NCBI RefSeq assembly: GCF_016863515.1
Contig: NZ_BOPA01000022.1
Span: 21,230-85,229 of the forward strand
Direction of reading: 5' to 3'
DNA from: Micromonospora gifhornensis
GTDB taxonomy: Bacteria; Actinomycetota; Actinomycetes; Mycobacteriales; Micromonosporaceae
DNA: 64,000 nucleotides
The notes beneath the pieces were generated by a model. The model was not told the origin of the DNA, searched no databases, and worked only from the letters and a program-made list of their open reading frames with translations. This document shows, piece after piece, positions 9,012 to 16,362 of the stretch. Made by a program: the position numbers and the translations under genes. Each line of letters opens with the position of its first letter. Positions within the stretch are counted from its first letter, which is position 1.

Positions 9012-9887
9012 ATGCACCCCGACGACGACTTCGACCAGAAGCTGCCCCCACAGCAACAGGCGAGCCGATCGGCCGATGGTTCATCACCCGAAAGGGTGGT
9101 CGGCCGGCATCGCGCCGCGGTAGCGCCCCGTCGCGGCATCGCCGCCGTGCTCGGCGGCACCGGGCTGCGGGTGGCCCTGGCCACCGGGGTGGCCTGCTGC
9201 CTCGGCGCGACAGCCGTGGCGGTGGCGTCGACTCGCGACACCGACGAGGCTCCCCGCCCTCAGGTGGCCGAGGCCGTGGCCGACCGCGCGCTGGCCGCCG
9301 AGGACGGCGCCGCCTCCCGGTCCCTGGACCGCTCCAGCCCTTCCCCCGCCCCGTCGAGCAGCCCCAGCCCGTCCGCCTCCCCCACCGTGAAGCCGTCCGC
9401 CACGCCCAAGGCGAAGAAGACGACGGCCAAGCCGAAGAAGCCCTCCCGCCCCAAGCCGGTCGCCGGGCTGACCCAGGCGCAGATGGACAACGCCAAGGTG
9501 ATCGTGGACGTCGGCGTCGACATGAAGATCCCGCGCAAGGGCCTGGTCGTCGCCGTCGCCACCGCCATGCAGGAGAGCACCCTGCTCAACTACGCCAGCG
9601 GTGTGCTGCCCGAGTCGCAGAACTACCCCCACCAGGCCATCGGCTGGGACCACGACTCGGTCGGGCTGTTCCAGCAGCGCCCGAGCAGCGGCTGGGGCAC
9701 CGTCCGCGACCTGATGCGTCCCGCCTACTCGGCCCGCGCGTTCTACGAGGCCCTGCTGCAAGTGCCCGGCTGGGAGCAGATGAGCCTGACCCTGGCCGCG
9801 CAGGCCGTGCAGATCTCCGCCTTCCCGTACGCGTACGCACAGCACGAGGAGCGGGCGAACACCATCGTCGCCGCACTCCTGAGCTGA
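9012..9887 (+). CDS. membrane-anchored lysozyme-like/transglycosylase-fold protein
   Basis: A 291-aa protein. The first 45 residues are polar and cytoplasmic, followed by one membrane segment (about 50-75), then a Ser/Pro and Lys/Pro linker of about 60 residues that would cross the wall. A C-terminal domain of about 135 residues contains VVAVATAMQESTLLN, with a likely catalytic Glu, and HDSVGLFQQRPSSGWG. That domain recurs in actinobacterial secreted proteins, often fused to peptidases, and resembles lysozyme-fold cell-wall hydrolases. It probably cleaves or binds peptidoglycan. A hairpin lies directly before the start. Confidence 0.75.
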   Translation: MHPDDDFDQKLPPQQQASRSADGSSPERVVGRHRAAVAPRRGIAAVLGGTGLRVALATGVACCLGATAVAVASTRDTDEAPRPQVAEAVADRALAAEDGAASRSLDRSSPSPAPSSSPSPSASPTVKPSATPKAKKTTAKPKKPSRPKPVAGLTQAQMDNAKVIVDVGVDMKIPRKGLVVAVATAMQESTLLNYASGVLPESQNYPHQAIGWDHDSVGLFQQRPSSGWGTVRDLMRPAYSARAFYEALLQVPGWEQMSLTLAAQAVQISAFPYAYAQHEERANTIVAALLS

Positions 9888-9917
9888 GGTCGCCGCACTC
9901 GCGACGTCAGGCGAGGG

Positions 9918-10370
9918 TCAGGGGCGCTGCTTGGGCAGCACGACCACCCGGCCGAAGAACTCGTCGATGCGGTGCACCACGTCGTTGAAGTCGTCGAGGT
10001 CGATCGGCTTGGTGACGTACGCGTTGGCCTGCAGGGTGTAGCTGCTGATGATGTCGGTGTCCGCGTTGGACGTGGTCAGCACGACGATCGGAATGGTGCG
10101 CAGGTCCGCGTCGCCCTTCACCTCGCCCAGCACCTGACGCCCGTCCATGCGGGGCATGTTGAGATCGAGCAGGATCACGTCCGGGCGGTGCGCGGCGCTG
10201 TGTCGACCCTCGCGGCGCAGGAACTCCATCGCCTCCTGGCCGTCGCTGACCACGTCGATGACCTTGTCGACGTCGGAGGTGGCCAACGCTTCCTCGATCA
10301 TGAGCACGTCACCCGGGTCGTCGTCCACGACGAGGATGCGAACCGGGTCAAGGGCACGAGCGGCCATCAT
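9918..10370 (-). CDS. CheY-like single-domain response regulator (Rcp1 type)
   Basis: A 150-aa receiver domain without an output domain. The acidic cluster VVDDDPGD, phosphoacceptor Asp69 in VILLDLNMPRMDG, the Thr of VLTTSN and Lys in YVTKPIDLDDF are all present. The extended loop between helix 2 and the phosphoacceptor (RREGRHSAAHRPD) is typical of Rcp1-type regulators, which partner bacteriophytochrome or hybrid kinases. No cognate kinase is in the window. It follows a STAS gene by 56 bases on the same strand and probably shares its transcript. Confidence 0.88.
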   Translation of the reverse strand: MMAARALDPVRILVVDDDPGDVLMIEEALATSDVDKVIDVVSDGQEAMEFLRREGRHSAAHRPDVILLDLNMPRMDGRQVLGEVKGDADLRTIPIVVLTTSNADTDIISSYTLQANAYVTKPIDLDDFNDVVHRIDEFFGRVVVLPKQRP

Positions 10371-10426
10371 TTACCTGCCTCAGGTCGGCGCGGACGGGAT
10401 CTGCGATTCCCACGCTGGCGGGGAAT

Positions 10427-10780
10427 CTAACCCATTCCGGCACGATCGTCCGGGCCCGGGTCGGCAGAACCGTACCCGAGCACATCGGCCAGGCCGGTCA
10501 CCTTGAGCACCCGCTCCACCCGACCGGTCGCGCCGGTGACACGCAGCCAACCGCCATGCTCGGCAGCACGGTTGTCGCCGCGTACGAAGACGGCGATCCC
10601 GGTCGAGTCACAGAACGTGAGCTCGGTCAGGTCGATCAACAGGCGTCGCTGCCCGGCGGCGGCCAACCGGTCGATCGCCTCGTTCAACTCGGGGGCGCTG
10701 CTCATGTCGAGCTCGCCGACGAGACGGAGGCGGGCCGGGCCGCCACCATCACGTTCGGCGTACGTGACGGTGAGCGTCAC
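10427..10780 (-). CDS. STAS-domain anti-sigma factor antagonist
   Basis: A 117-aa SpoIIAA/RsbV-type protein. The core motif LTFCDSTGIAVF places the regulated Ser at residue 59. When unphosphorylated, such proteins bind an anti-sigma kinase and free its sigma factor; a SpoIIE phosphatase such as the one encoded 1.1 kb upstream restores them. The GTG start has AGGGGA six bases upstream. It lies between the B12-binding protein and the CheY-like regulator on the same strand, with its own putative promoter and operator in between. Confidence 0.88.
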   Translation of the reverse strand: MTLTVTYAERDGGGPARLRLVGELDMSSAPELNEAIDRLAAAGQRRLLIDLTELTFCDSTGIAVFVRGDNRAAEHGGWLRVTGATGRVERVLKVTGLADVLGYGSADPGPDDRAGMG

Positions 10781-10811
10781 GGTAATCCCCTCTCGCCGCC
10801 CGGGACGAATG

Positions 10812-10831
10812 CTTGCCGTGCGGCAAGTATA
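10812..10831 (-). promoter_or_regulatory. putative promoter -10 box with adjoining palindromic operator
   Basis: On the minus strand a TATACT hexamer (10826-10831) is followed at once by a perfect palindrome, arms CTTGCCG (10812-10818) and CGGCAAG (10821-10827) around a TG. The palindrome overlaps the edge of the -10 box and lies about 32 bases before the STAS start. A repressor bound there would block the promoter of the STAS/CheY pair. I see no good -35 box. Confidence 0.4.
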
Positions 10832-10857
10832 GTGCGCACCACACGGCGGGCCGCATC

Positions 10858-11919
10858 TTACGCCTCCGGTGACTGACTGTGCCGACGCCCCGCCGCCGGC
10901 AGCGACGCGCCACCGGCCCGCACGTACGCTCCGGCGCGCGGGAAGTCGTGCAGCACGCCCGCGTAGTGCCGCAACGTCGCGCCCACCGCGGCGGCTGGCA
11001 CCCCTCGACTGGCCAGCACGGTCACCAGCCAGTCGACGAACTCGGTGAACAACGAACCGTCGTCGACATAGAGCGCGGCGGCCAGGAAGTCCAGGATGTA
11101 GCCGAGATCGCTGACCGTCGAGTCGAGTTGGGCCGGGGTGTAGTCACCGAAGCCCGGTATCCGCTGCGCCAGGTCGGCCAGCGCGCTGTCGATCAGTTCG
11201 CCACGTCGACCGACCAGGCCGGCGTACTCGTCGTCGGCCAGGTGGGCCAGGTCGGCGGGTGCCACGGCCCGCAGCACCCGCTCGTCGCCGAGCAGATCGG
11301 CGGCGGTGGGACCGTCCGGCGCCCAGGCCACCCCGAGCCGACGCGCCCAGCGGCCGTCCGCGCCGAACCCCCGACCGCCGACCACGACCGGCACGTCCGA
11401 ACGCTGACAGGCCTCGATCATCCGGTGGGCCTGGGGCAGCCGCATCGGCAGCGCACAGGCCAACGCGACCGCGTACGCGTCATGCCGGTGCAGGTACGAC
11501 ACCAGATGCGCGGCGGGCACGCTGGCCCCCAGGAAGGTCACCTGCCAGCCCCGCAGCCGCAGCACCTCGGCGACCAGCCGCGCCGGCAGGGCGTGCCACT
11601 CACCGTCCATACAGGCCACCACGATCCGACCGCGGTCGCCCCGGGGATTGGCGTACGCGGCAATCGACGCCACCACCCGCTCGCTGACGTGCGTGGCCGC
11701 GTGTTCCTGGGCCACACTCCACTCGTTGCGCGCCCACCGCTCCCCCACCTCGGCCTGCGCCGGTGCGACCAGGTCCAGCAGTACCCGGTCGGCGGGCACA
11801 CCCGCGTCGAGCAGTTCCCGCGCCACCTCGACGGCGGCCGGTTCGTCGGCTTCGGCGAGGCAGTGCAGATATCGCGGGTAGAGCGCAGCGGGAGAGGTGC
11901 CCGTCGTCGCCGTGGTCAC
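10858..11919 (-). CDS. CarH-like cobalamin-binding sensor protein without DNA-binding domain
   Basis: A 353-aa protein. Residues about 10-90 form the helical B12-cap domain and about 96-215 the Rossmann B12-binding domain. The cap has Trp62, then nine residues, then Glu72-His73, the W-x9-EH motif of the light sensor CarH. His109, in MDGEWHALPARL, sits where the lower axial His is expected. The MerR-type HTH of CarH is missing. A helical C-terminal region of about 130 residues (220-350), with a predicted all-alpha pattern, replaces it and is the likely output. The GTG start overlaps the stop of the SpoIIE phosphatase by 4 bases. The role is inferred to be a B12-dependent, possibly light-responsive, input to the phosphatase. 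Confidence 0.8.
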   Translation of the reverse strand: MTTATTGTSPAALYPRYLHCLAEADEPAAVEVARELLDAGVPADRVLLDLVAPAQAEVGERWARNEWSVAQEHAATHVSERVVASIAAYANPRGDRGRIVVACMDGEWHALPARLVAEVLRLRGWQVTFLGASVPAAHLVSYLHRHDAYAVALACALPMRLPQAHRMIEACQRSDVPVVVGGRGFGADGRWARRLGVAWAPDGPTAADLLGDERVLRAVAPADLAHLADDEYAGLVGRRGELIDSALADLAQRIPGFGDYTPAQLDSTVSDLGYILDFLAAALYVDDGSLFTEFVDWLVTVLASRGVPAAAVGATLRHYAGVLHDFPRAGAYVRAGGASLPAAGRRHSQSPEA

Positions 11920-13646
11920 GATGTCGTCGTCCCTTCCCGCACCACCGGAGTCGGAGTGGGCACCGCGTGCAGGTGCCGGTGTGGCCGGGTGCCGGTGGCA
12001 CGCAGCGCCAGCACCGCTATGTCGTCGTGGTCGCGCTGGGCCAGCCAGTCGCAGGTGATCTGCTCGACCCGTTCGGCGAGGGCCGGCGCCGGCATCCGCT
12101 GGCAGCCGGTCAACGCCTGCATCAGGCGCTCGGTGCCGAGTTGCTCCGCGCCCCGGCGACCGCCGCGTGCCTCGGTCACCCCGTCGCTGTAGAGCAGACA
12201 GGTCTCGCCGGGGGCGAGTCGGGTGGAAACCTGGCTGACCCGCGGGTCCGGGACCACCCCGATGAGCATCCCGTTGAGCGGGAGCTGCTCCACCTCACCG
12301 GAGGACCGCACCACAAGCGGGGGCAGGTGGCCTCCGCCGGCCAGCGTCAGCGCCAGGCCGCCGTCACGGTGCGGCCGGACCACACCCAGCACCATCGTGG
12401 CGAACCGGCCCTGCCCGTGCGCCAGGGTGCTCTCCAGCAGCGCGTCGTTGAGCAGCCGCAGCAACCGGGCCGGCTGCGCCTCGATGCGGTGCAGCGCGTG
12501 CAGGCACTGGCGCAGCTGGCCGGTGAAGACCGCGGCCTCCACCCCCTTGCCCGAGACGTCGCCGAGAAAGAACACCGCGCCACCGTCGGGCAACCGGTGG
12601 GAGCCGTAGAAGTCGCCGCCGATGCGCAGACCGGCCTGCGCCGGCCGGTACGCCGTGCCCCACTGCACGCCCGACACCTCCGCCGGCTCCACCGGCAGCA
12701 GGCTCGCCTGCAACGTGTCGGCCACCTCGGCCTGGTTGCGGTAGAGCAGGGCGGTGGTCAACGCCGCGCCGGCGCGGTCGGCGAAGGCTCGCAGCAGGTC
12801 GAGATCGTCGTCGGTGTACCAGCGGGCCGCCGGCCGGGCCACCAGCAGCACGCCCACCGGCGCGTCCCGACCGGGCAACGCCACCAGTCGGACACTGGCG
12901 TCGGCGGCGTCCATGCCGGGCAGCCAGCCCGCTTCGACGGCCTGTTCGGCGAGCCAGTCGACGGCGTGCGGCTGTACACCGTGCAGGCTGTCGGTGACGG
13001 CTGCGGGCAGCTCCGCCGCGGCCAGCACACCTCGGTCCAGAGTGGGCAGGTCGTCGTCGTCCCGGCGGGCTCGCCACCACCGGGCCCGCCCCGAGCGGGG
13101 TGCCAGGATCAGCACGGCCACCTCGGCCAGGGTCGGCACGGCCAGCCGCACCACGGCAGCGGCGGCGCGGTCGGGATGCAACGGGTTGCCGAGCTTCTCC
13201 CCCACCACCGCGAGGAAGGCCGAGCGGGCGCGTTCGGCGGCCAACTCGTCGGCCGGGCCGGTGTCTTCGCTGACGTCCTCGACGTACCAGCAGGTCGGGC
13301 CGGCGGAGAGCGGCACCCGCCGGACGCGCAGCCGACGTCCGTGGTGCACGATCTCGGCGCTCGAGCCGTCCAGCCCGTCGAATGCGGCGCAGGCACCGCC
13401 CACGACGATCTCCGGCAGCAACCGTTGGGCGACCGGGCTCACCTGCCACACCAGGCCGTCCGGACCGCACAGCACCAGCCCTTCCCGGAGGTGCTCGACG
13501 ATCTCCGGCCAGCCGGCGAACTCCGACGAATCGATGGTGGGCGGGACGGCGGTGGACGCGGCAGGGCTCCACGCCGGGGCCTGCGGGGGACTCGGCGTGA
13601 ACCGTCCGTCGCCGGGGTCGATGTCCCTGACGTCGGCACCAGTCAC
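11916..13646 (-). CDS. PP2C-type SpoIIE-domain phosphatase with PAS-like and GAF-like sensor region
   Basis: A 576-aa protein. Residues about 30-130 look PAS-like (EHLREGLVLCGPDGLVWQVSPVAQRLLPE). A GAF-like region follows (about 150-310, ending DLLRAFADRAGAALTTALLYR). The SpoIIE/PP2C domain follows to about 560 with metal residues in IGGDFYGSHRL and FFLGDVSGKGVEAA, GGGHLPP, and CLLYSDGVTEAR plus DDIAVLAL. Such enzymes dephosphorylate STAS antagonists. The GTG at 13646 is preferred because AAGGAG precedes it, though the spacing of 13 is long; a GTG at 13712 would add 22 unlikely residues. Coupled by GTGA overlap to the B12-binding protein. Confidence 0.9.
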   Translation of the reverse strand: MTGADVRDIDPGDGRFTPSPPQAPAWSPAASTAVPPTIDSSEFAGWPEIVEHLREGLVLCGPDGLVWQVSPVAQRLLPEIVVGGACAAFDGLDGSSAEIVHHGRRLRVRRVPLSAGPTCWYVEDVSEDTGPADELAAERARSAFLAVVGEKLGNPLHPDRAAAAVVRLAVPTLAEVAVLILAPRSGRARWWRARRDDDDLPTLDRGVLAAAELPAAVTDSLHGVQPHAVDWLAEQAVEAGWLPGMDAADASVRLVALPGRDAPVGVLLVARPAARWYTDDDLDLLRAFADRAGAALTTALLYRNQAEVADTLQASLLPVEPAEVSGVQWGTAYRPAQAGLRIGGDFYGSHRLPDGGAVFFLGDVSGKGVEAAVFTGQLRQCLHALHRIEAQPARLLRLLNDALLESTLAHGQGRFATMVLGVVRPHRDGGLALTLAGGGHLPPLVVRSSGEVEQLPLNGMLIGVVPDPRVSQVSTRLAPGETCLLYSDGVTEARGGRRGAEQLGTERLMQALTGCQRMPAPALAERVEQITCDWLAQRDHDDIAVLALRATGTRPHRHLHAVPTPTPVVREGTTTS

Positions 13647-13848
13647 CAGGTAAGCCCCACTCCTTCTCGATGCCGCACCCGCGCCGCGGTGTGCCTGGTC
13701 GCGTTCCGTCACCAGGGTACGCCGGTGTCAGCGCACCGCCAGTCGGGCGGCGCTCCGACGCTACCGTCCGCCCCTCACGCGGGTCGGCGACAAGGTTGTT
13801 ACGATCCGGACGCCCGTGCCCGCCTGCCAGCCGCGGAAGGCGTGATCG

Positions 13849-14247
13849 TTGCTGTCCCACGGTCGAAGACCCGAGACCACGCCACTGAGCGTGATCGTCG
13901 ACCGGTCCGATCCCGACATGCCGGTGATCCGGGTGGGCGGCGATCTCGCCTACACCACCGCGAGCCCGCTGCGTTCGGAGATCGACCGGGAACTACAGGC
14001 CGGTCCCGCCACTCTCGTGCTCGACTTCGCCGACCTCCAGTTCATCGACAGCACCGGGCTCAGCATCATCGTGCACACCTGGCGTGAAGGGCTGCGCGAC
14101 GGCGTCACCCTGCGGCTGCGCGCGGTGCCTCGGTTCCTGGAGACCATCCTGGACATGACCGGGGTCACCGGCCTGCTCGCCCGCTCGACGAGCGGCGACG
14201 CACCGCTGGGCACCGAGCCGGACGGGCAACCCACGGTCACCGTCTGA
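13849..14247 (+). CDS. STAS-domain anti-sigma factor antagonist
   Basis: A 132-aa STAS protein, divergent from the SpoIIE phosphatase. The phosphorylation motif LQFIDSTGLSIIV has its Ser at residue 68. A rare TTG start at 13849 is chosen because GGAAGG lies 8 bases upstream and no better start precedes the domain. A Thr/Pro/Gly-rich tail of about 20 residues follows the fold. It is probably a substrate of the neighbouring phosphatase. Confidence 0.83.
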   Translation: MLSHGRRPETTPLSVIVDRSDPDMPVIRVGGDLAYTTASPLRSEIDRELQAGPATLVLDFADLQFIDSTGLSIIVHTWREGLRDGVTLRLRAVPRFLETILDMTGVTGLLARSTSGDAPLGTEPDGQPTVTV

Positions 14248-14346
14248 GCGACCCGCGTGGTCGGCGAGACCCCGGCCCGTTCGCGCCGCGGTGAATCGCG
14301 CACCCCCGCGACTTGCGTTCCGCGGTGGGGCTGGGAGCATGGAGGC

Positions 14347-14691
14347 ATGTCCTCCCAGCTGTTGGCCATCGAGGTCAGCCGGTTCGATGTCGGACGTGCG
14401 GAGCTGCGGCTCACCGGTGACCTGGACTTCGACAGCGCTCCGGAACTGGTGAGCGCCGTCGAGAAGCTGCGCCGGGACGGCTACCAGCACCTTGTCATCG
14501 ACCTGGCCGGAGTGGCGATGTGCGACTCCTCGGGTCTGAGTGCGCTCGTGGTGGCCCACCGGGGCGGTCCGGTCCCCGTCCGGCTGGTCGGCATCAACCC
14601 CAACCTGCGGCAACTGCTCGACCGCACCGGTCTGGCCGAGTTGCTCCAGGTGTCGACCGCCGCCGACGGCGACACGCAGGCCGCCGGCTGA
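14347..14691 (+). CDS. STAS-domain anti-sigma factor antagonist
   Basis: A 114-aa STAS protein with the motif VAMCDSSGLSALV, regulated Ser at residue 61. It lies 99 bases after the previous STAS gene on the same strand. The two differ clearly in sequence, so this is not a recent duplication. The ATG at 14347 has GGAGG directly in front (close spacing) and GGGAG further up. With 10427-10780 it makes three antagonists around one phosphatase; no anti-sigma kinase is encoded nearby. Confidence 0.87.
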   Translation: MSSQLLAIEVSRFDVGRAELRLTGDLDFDSAPELVSAVEKLRRDGYQHLVIDLAGVAMCDSSGLSALVVAHRGGPVPVRLVGINPNLRQLLDRTGLAELLQVSTAADGDTQAAG

Positions 14692-14698
14692 CACCGGC

Positions 14699-14741
14699 GT
14701 CGGGGGTGCCCCCGACCCTGGGACCAGGGGCCGGGGGCCGG
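14699..14741. terminator. tandem hairpins between convergent genes
   Basis: GTCGGGGG at 14699-14706 pairs with CCCCCGAC at 14709-14716 across 2 bases. CCCTGG/CCAGGG follows at once (14716-14729), then more G-rich sequence. It lies between the STAS gene and the convergent 98-aa gene and can serve both. Confidence 0.5.
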
Positions 14742-14749
14742 AGGATGGC

Positions 14750-15046
14750 TCAGGGTGCCGTCACGACCGATCCGGCACGGCGGGCCTCGGGCATCGGCTC
14801 CGCGTCGTCGGGCGGACCCGAATCCGGCGTCTGGAATAGATAGCGGACGAACTCCGCATCCGTTCCGCCGTCGCCGGGCCACTGTCCCGCACAGTCGACG
14901 CCGATCACCTCACGTCCGGTGCCGTCGGCGTCCTCCAGCAGAGCCCACAGGCTCACCGGATAGCAGCGGGTGTTCTCGGGGGCCAGCCGCCAGCGGGCGT
15001 ACCAGCCGGGCCGAGCCGGGACGATCTCGACAATCCGCTTCATCAT
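14750..15046 (-). CDS. hypothetical protein (98 aa)
   Basis: The ATG-ATG start at 15046 is preceded by GGAAGGGCAGG. The peptide opens with a compact, likely beta-rich part (KRIVEIVPARPGWYARWRLAPENTRCYPVSLWALLEDADG), contains a conserved-looking VIGVDCAGQWPGDGG segment, and ends in a disordered Pro/Ala-rich tail. I do not recognise the family. Codon use matches real genes. It is convergent with the STAS pair and divergent from the DUF2267 fusion gene. Confidence 0.6.
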   Translation of the reverse strand: MMKRIVEIVPARPGWYARWRLAPENTRCYPVSLWALLEDADGTGREVIGVDCAGQWPGDGGTDAEFVRYLFQTPDSGPPDDAEPMPEARRAGSVVTAP

Positions 15047-15261
15047 GACCTGCCCTTCCGCCGTGCCTCGGAAGATCTCCGGTCCGCTGCGATCATCGAC
15101 GCCGGTCGGGTGAGCGGCCCTCACCCGACCGGGATGAAGCGTGGCGATCGTCGCCCACCCGCGCCGTCTCCCGGTCCGGGCCGATCGTTTCGTGCCCGGT
15201 AGCGGTGGGAAGGCCACCGGCGAAGCCCGAAGCAGTACACCAGCGGAAGCGAGGTGTCAGC

Positions 15262-16242
15262 ATGCGCAAGCAGATGGAGGGCGACAACCAGCGGCGACGG
15301 GCGCTTGCCCGACAGGCCCGCGAGCGCGGCCTTCAGGCCGCCGACACGGGCGCCAGCCTGAGCGCGTCGAAGCAACTCACCCATCTCGACCAGTCCCGAC
15401 GATCCGGCCCGCCCGCGGCCGGTCAGCGCCACAAACCGAACACCACGCGTGGTGGTCCCGCGCCGCCGCCGGCCGGCGTCCCGCAGAACAGTCGACCGAT
15501 GCCCGAGGCGGGCGTGGGCAACCCCGGCGTCACCACTGTGGGCTACCACGATCTCGTCGCGGACGTCGGCCGGCGAGCCGGCGTCGACTTCCGCACCGCG
15601 AAGGTGGGTGTGGAATCGACGGTGCTCGTGCTGGCCTGGGCGTTGGGCACGGCCGAGCGCCAACGCCTGCTGGCGGCGGTGCCGACGTCGCTGCACGACG
15701 TCGTGCCGGTCGACGGCATCGAACGGCGCGAGGATCTGCCCGGCTTCCTGTCCGAGGTGGGACGGATCAGCGGCCGCAGTCCCGAGCAGGCCCGTTACCA
15801 GGCCGAGGCGACCCTTGCGGCCCTCGCCGAGCGCGACGGTGACCTGGTCGAGTCGCTGCACGTGCCGGACCAGTTGCGGGAACTGCTGGAACCGATGGAC
15901 GTCGGCGGTGGCCTGGTCGGCGCCAGCAGCGCCACCGCGCCACTTACCGGCTCGGAACTGGCTGCCGCGCTCGATGCTCTGCCGTACTGGTCGGGCGACG
16001 ACGAGGTCCTGACCCGCACCCTTGAGCTGCCGTCGGACAATCTCGACCGGGTGCTGGACCGGCTCGACCAACTCCGCGTCCAGACCGGTCGAGGGCCGCG
16101 CATCGGCCGGGCGGACCCGACCACGGCGGTACTCACCGTCCGCACCGGCAGTGCCGGTGGGGTGACCGCGCTGGATGTCGACCTGGCTCACACGGTCGAC
16201 GCCGCGATCGACGAGGCGGGCGCAGGTCTGGCCGCCGGCTGA
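15262..16242 (+). CDS. DUF2267 plus pterin-carbinolamine-dehydratase-like fusion protein
   Basis: A 326-aa protein in three parts. A basic, Gln/Arg-rich N-terminus (1-60) and Pro-rich linker come first. A DUF2267 domain follows at about 95-205 (YHDLVADVGRRAGVDFRTAK to LVESLHVPDQL). A C-terminal segment at about 228-325 has the pattern of pterin-4a-carbinolamine dehydratase: LTGSELAAALDALPYW near its start and GGVTALDVDLAHTVDAAID at its end. The His residues expected in the dehydratase active site are absent (GPRIGRAD in place of an H-H-P motif), so catalysis is unlikely. The ATG at 15262 has GAGG upstream. A strong bidirectional hairpin ends the transcript. Confidence 0.7.
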   Translation: MRKQMEGDNQRRRALARQARERGLQAADTGASLSASKQLTHLDQSRRSGPPAAGQRHKPNTTRGGPAPPPAGVPQNSRPMPEAGVGNPGVTTVGYHDLVADVGRRAGVDFRTAKVGVESTVLVLAWALGTAERQRLLAAVPTSLHDVVPVDGIERREDLPGFLSEVGRISGRSPEQARYQAEATLAALAERDGDLVESLHVPDQLRELLEPMDVGGGLVGASSATAPLTGSELAAALDALPYWSGDDEVLTRTLELPSDNLDRVLDRLDQLRVQTGRGPRIGRADPTTAVLTVRTGSAGGVTALDVDLAHTVDAAIDEAGAGLAAG

Positions 16243-16283
16243 GCCGGCCGGATCGATCGGGCCCGGCGACGCGGGCAGCAGGA

Positions 16284-16318
16284 ACGAGGCCGGTGGGCAT
16301 GCTGTCCACCGGCCTCGT
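16284..16318. terminator. bidirectional hairpin terminator
   Basis: Perfect 13-bp inverted repeat: ACGAGGCCGGTGG at 16284-16296 and its complement at 16306-16318, 9-base loop. It sits between the convergent DUF2267-fusion and NADH dehydrogenase genes. Confidence 0.65.
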
Positions 16319-16362
16319 GGCCTGCCCGTTCCGATCATCGGCACCGGTCCCCCGCCGCCGGC

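Noticed and set aside
11763..14087. 774-codon open frame on the plus strand across the SpoIIE and STAS region
   Set aside because: It is antisense to the SpoIIE phosphatase, whose motifs are complete, and has no recognisable domain.
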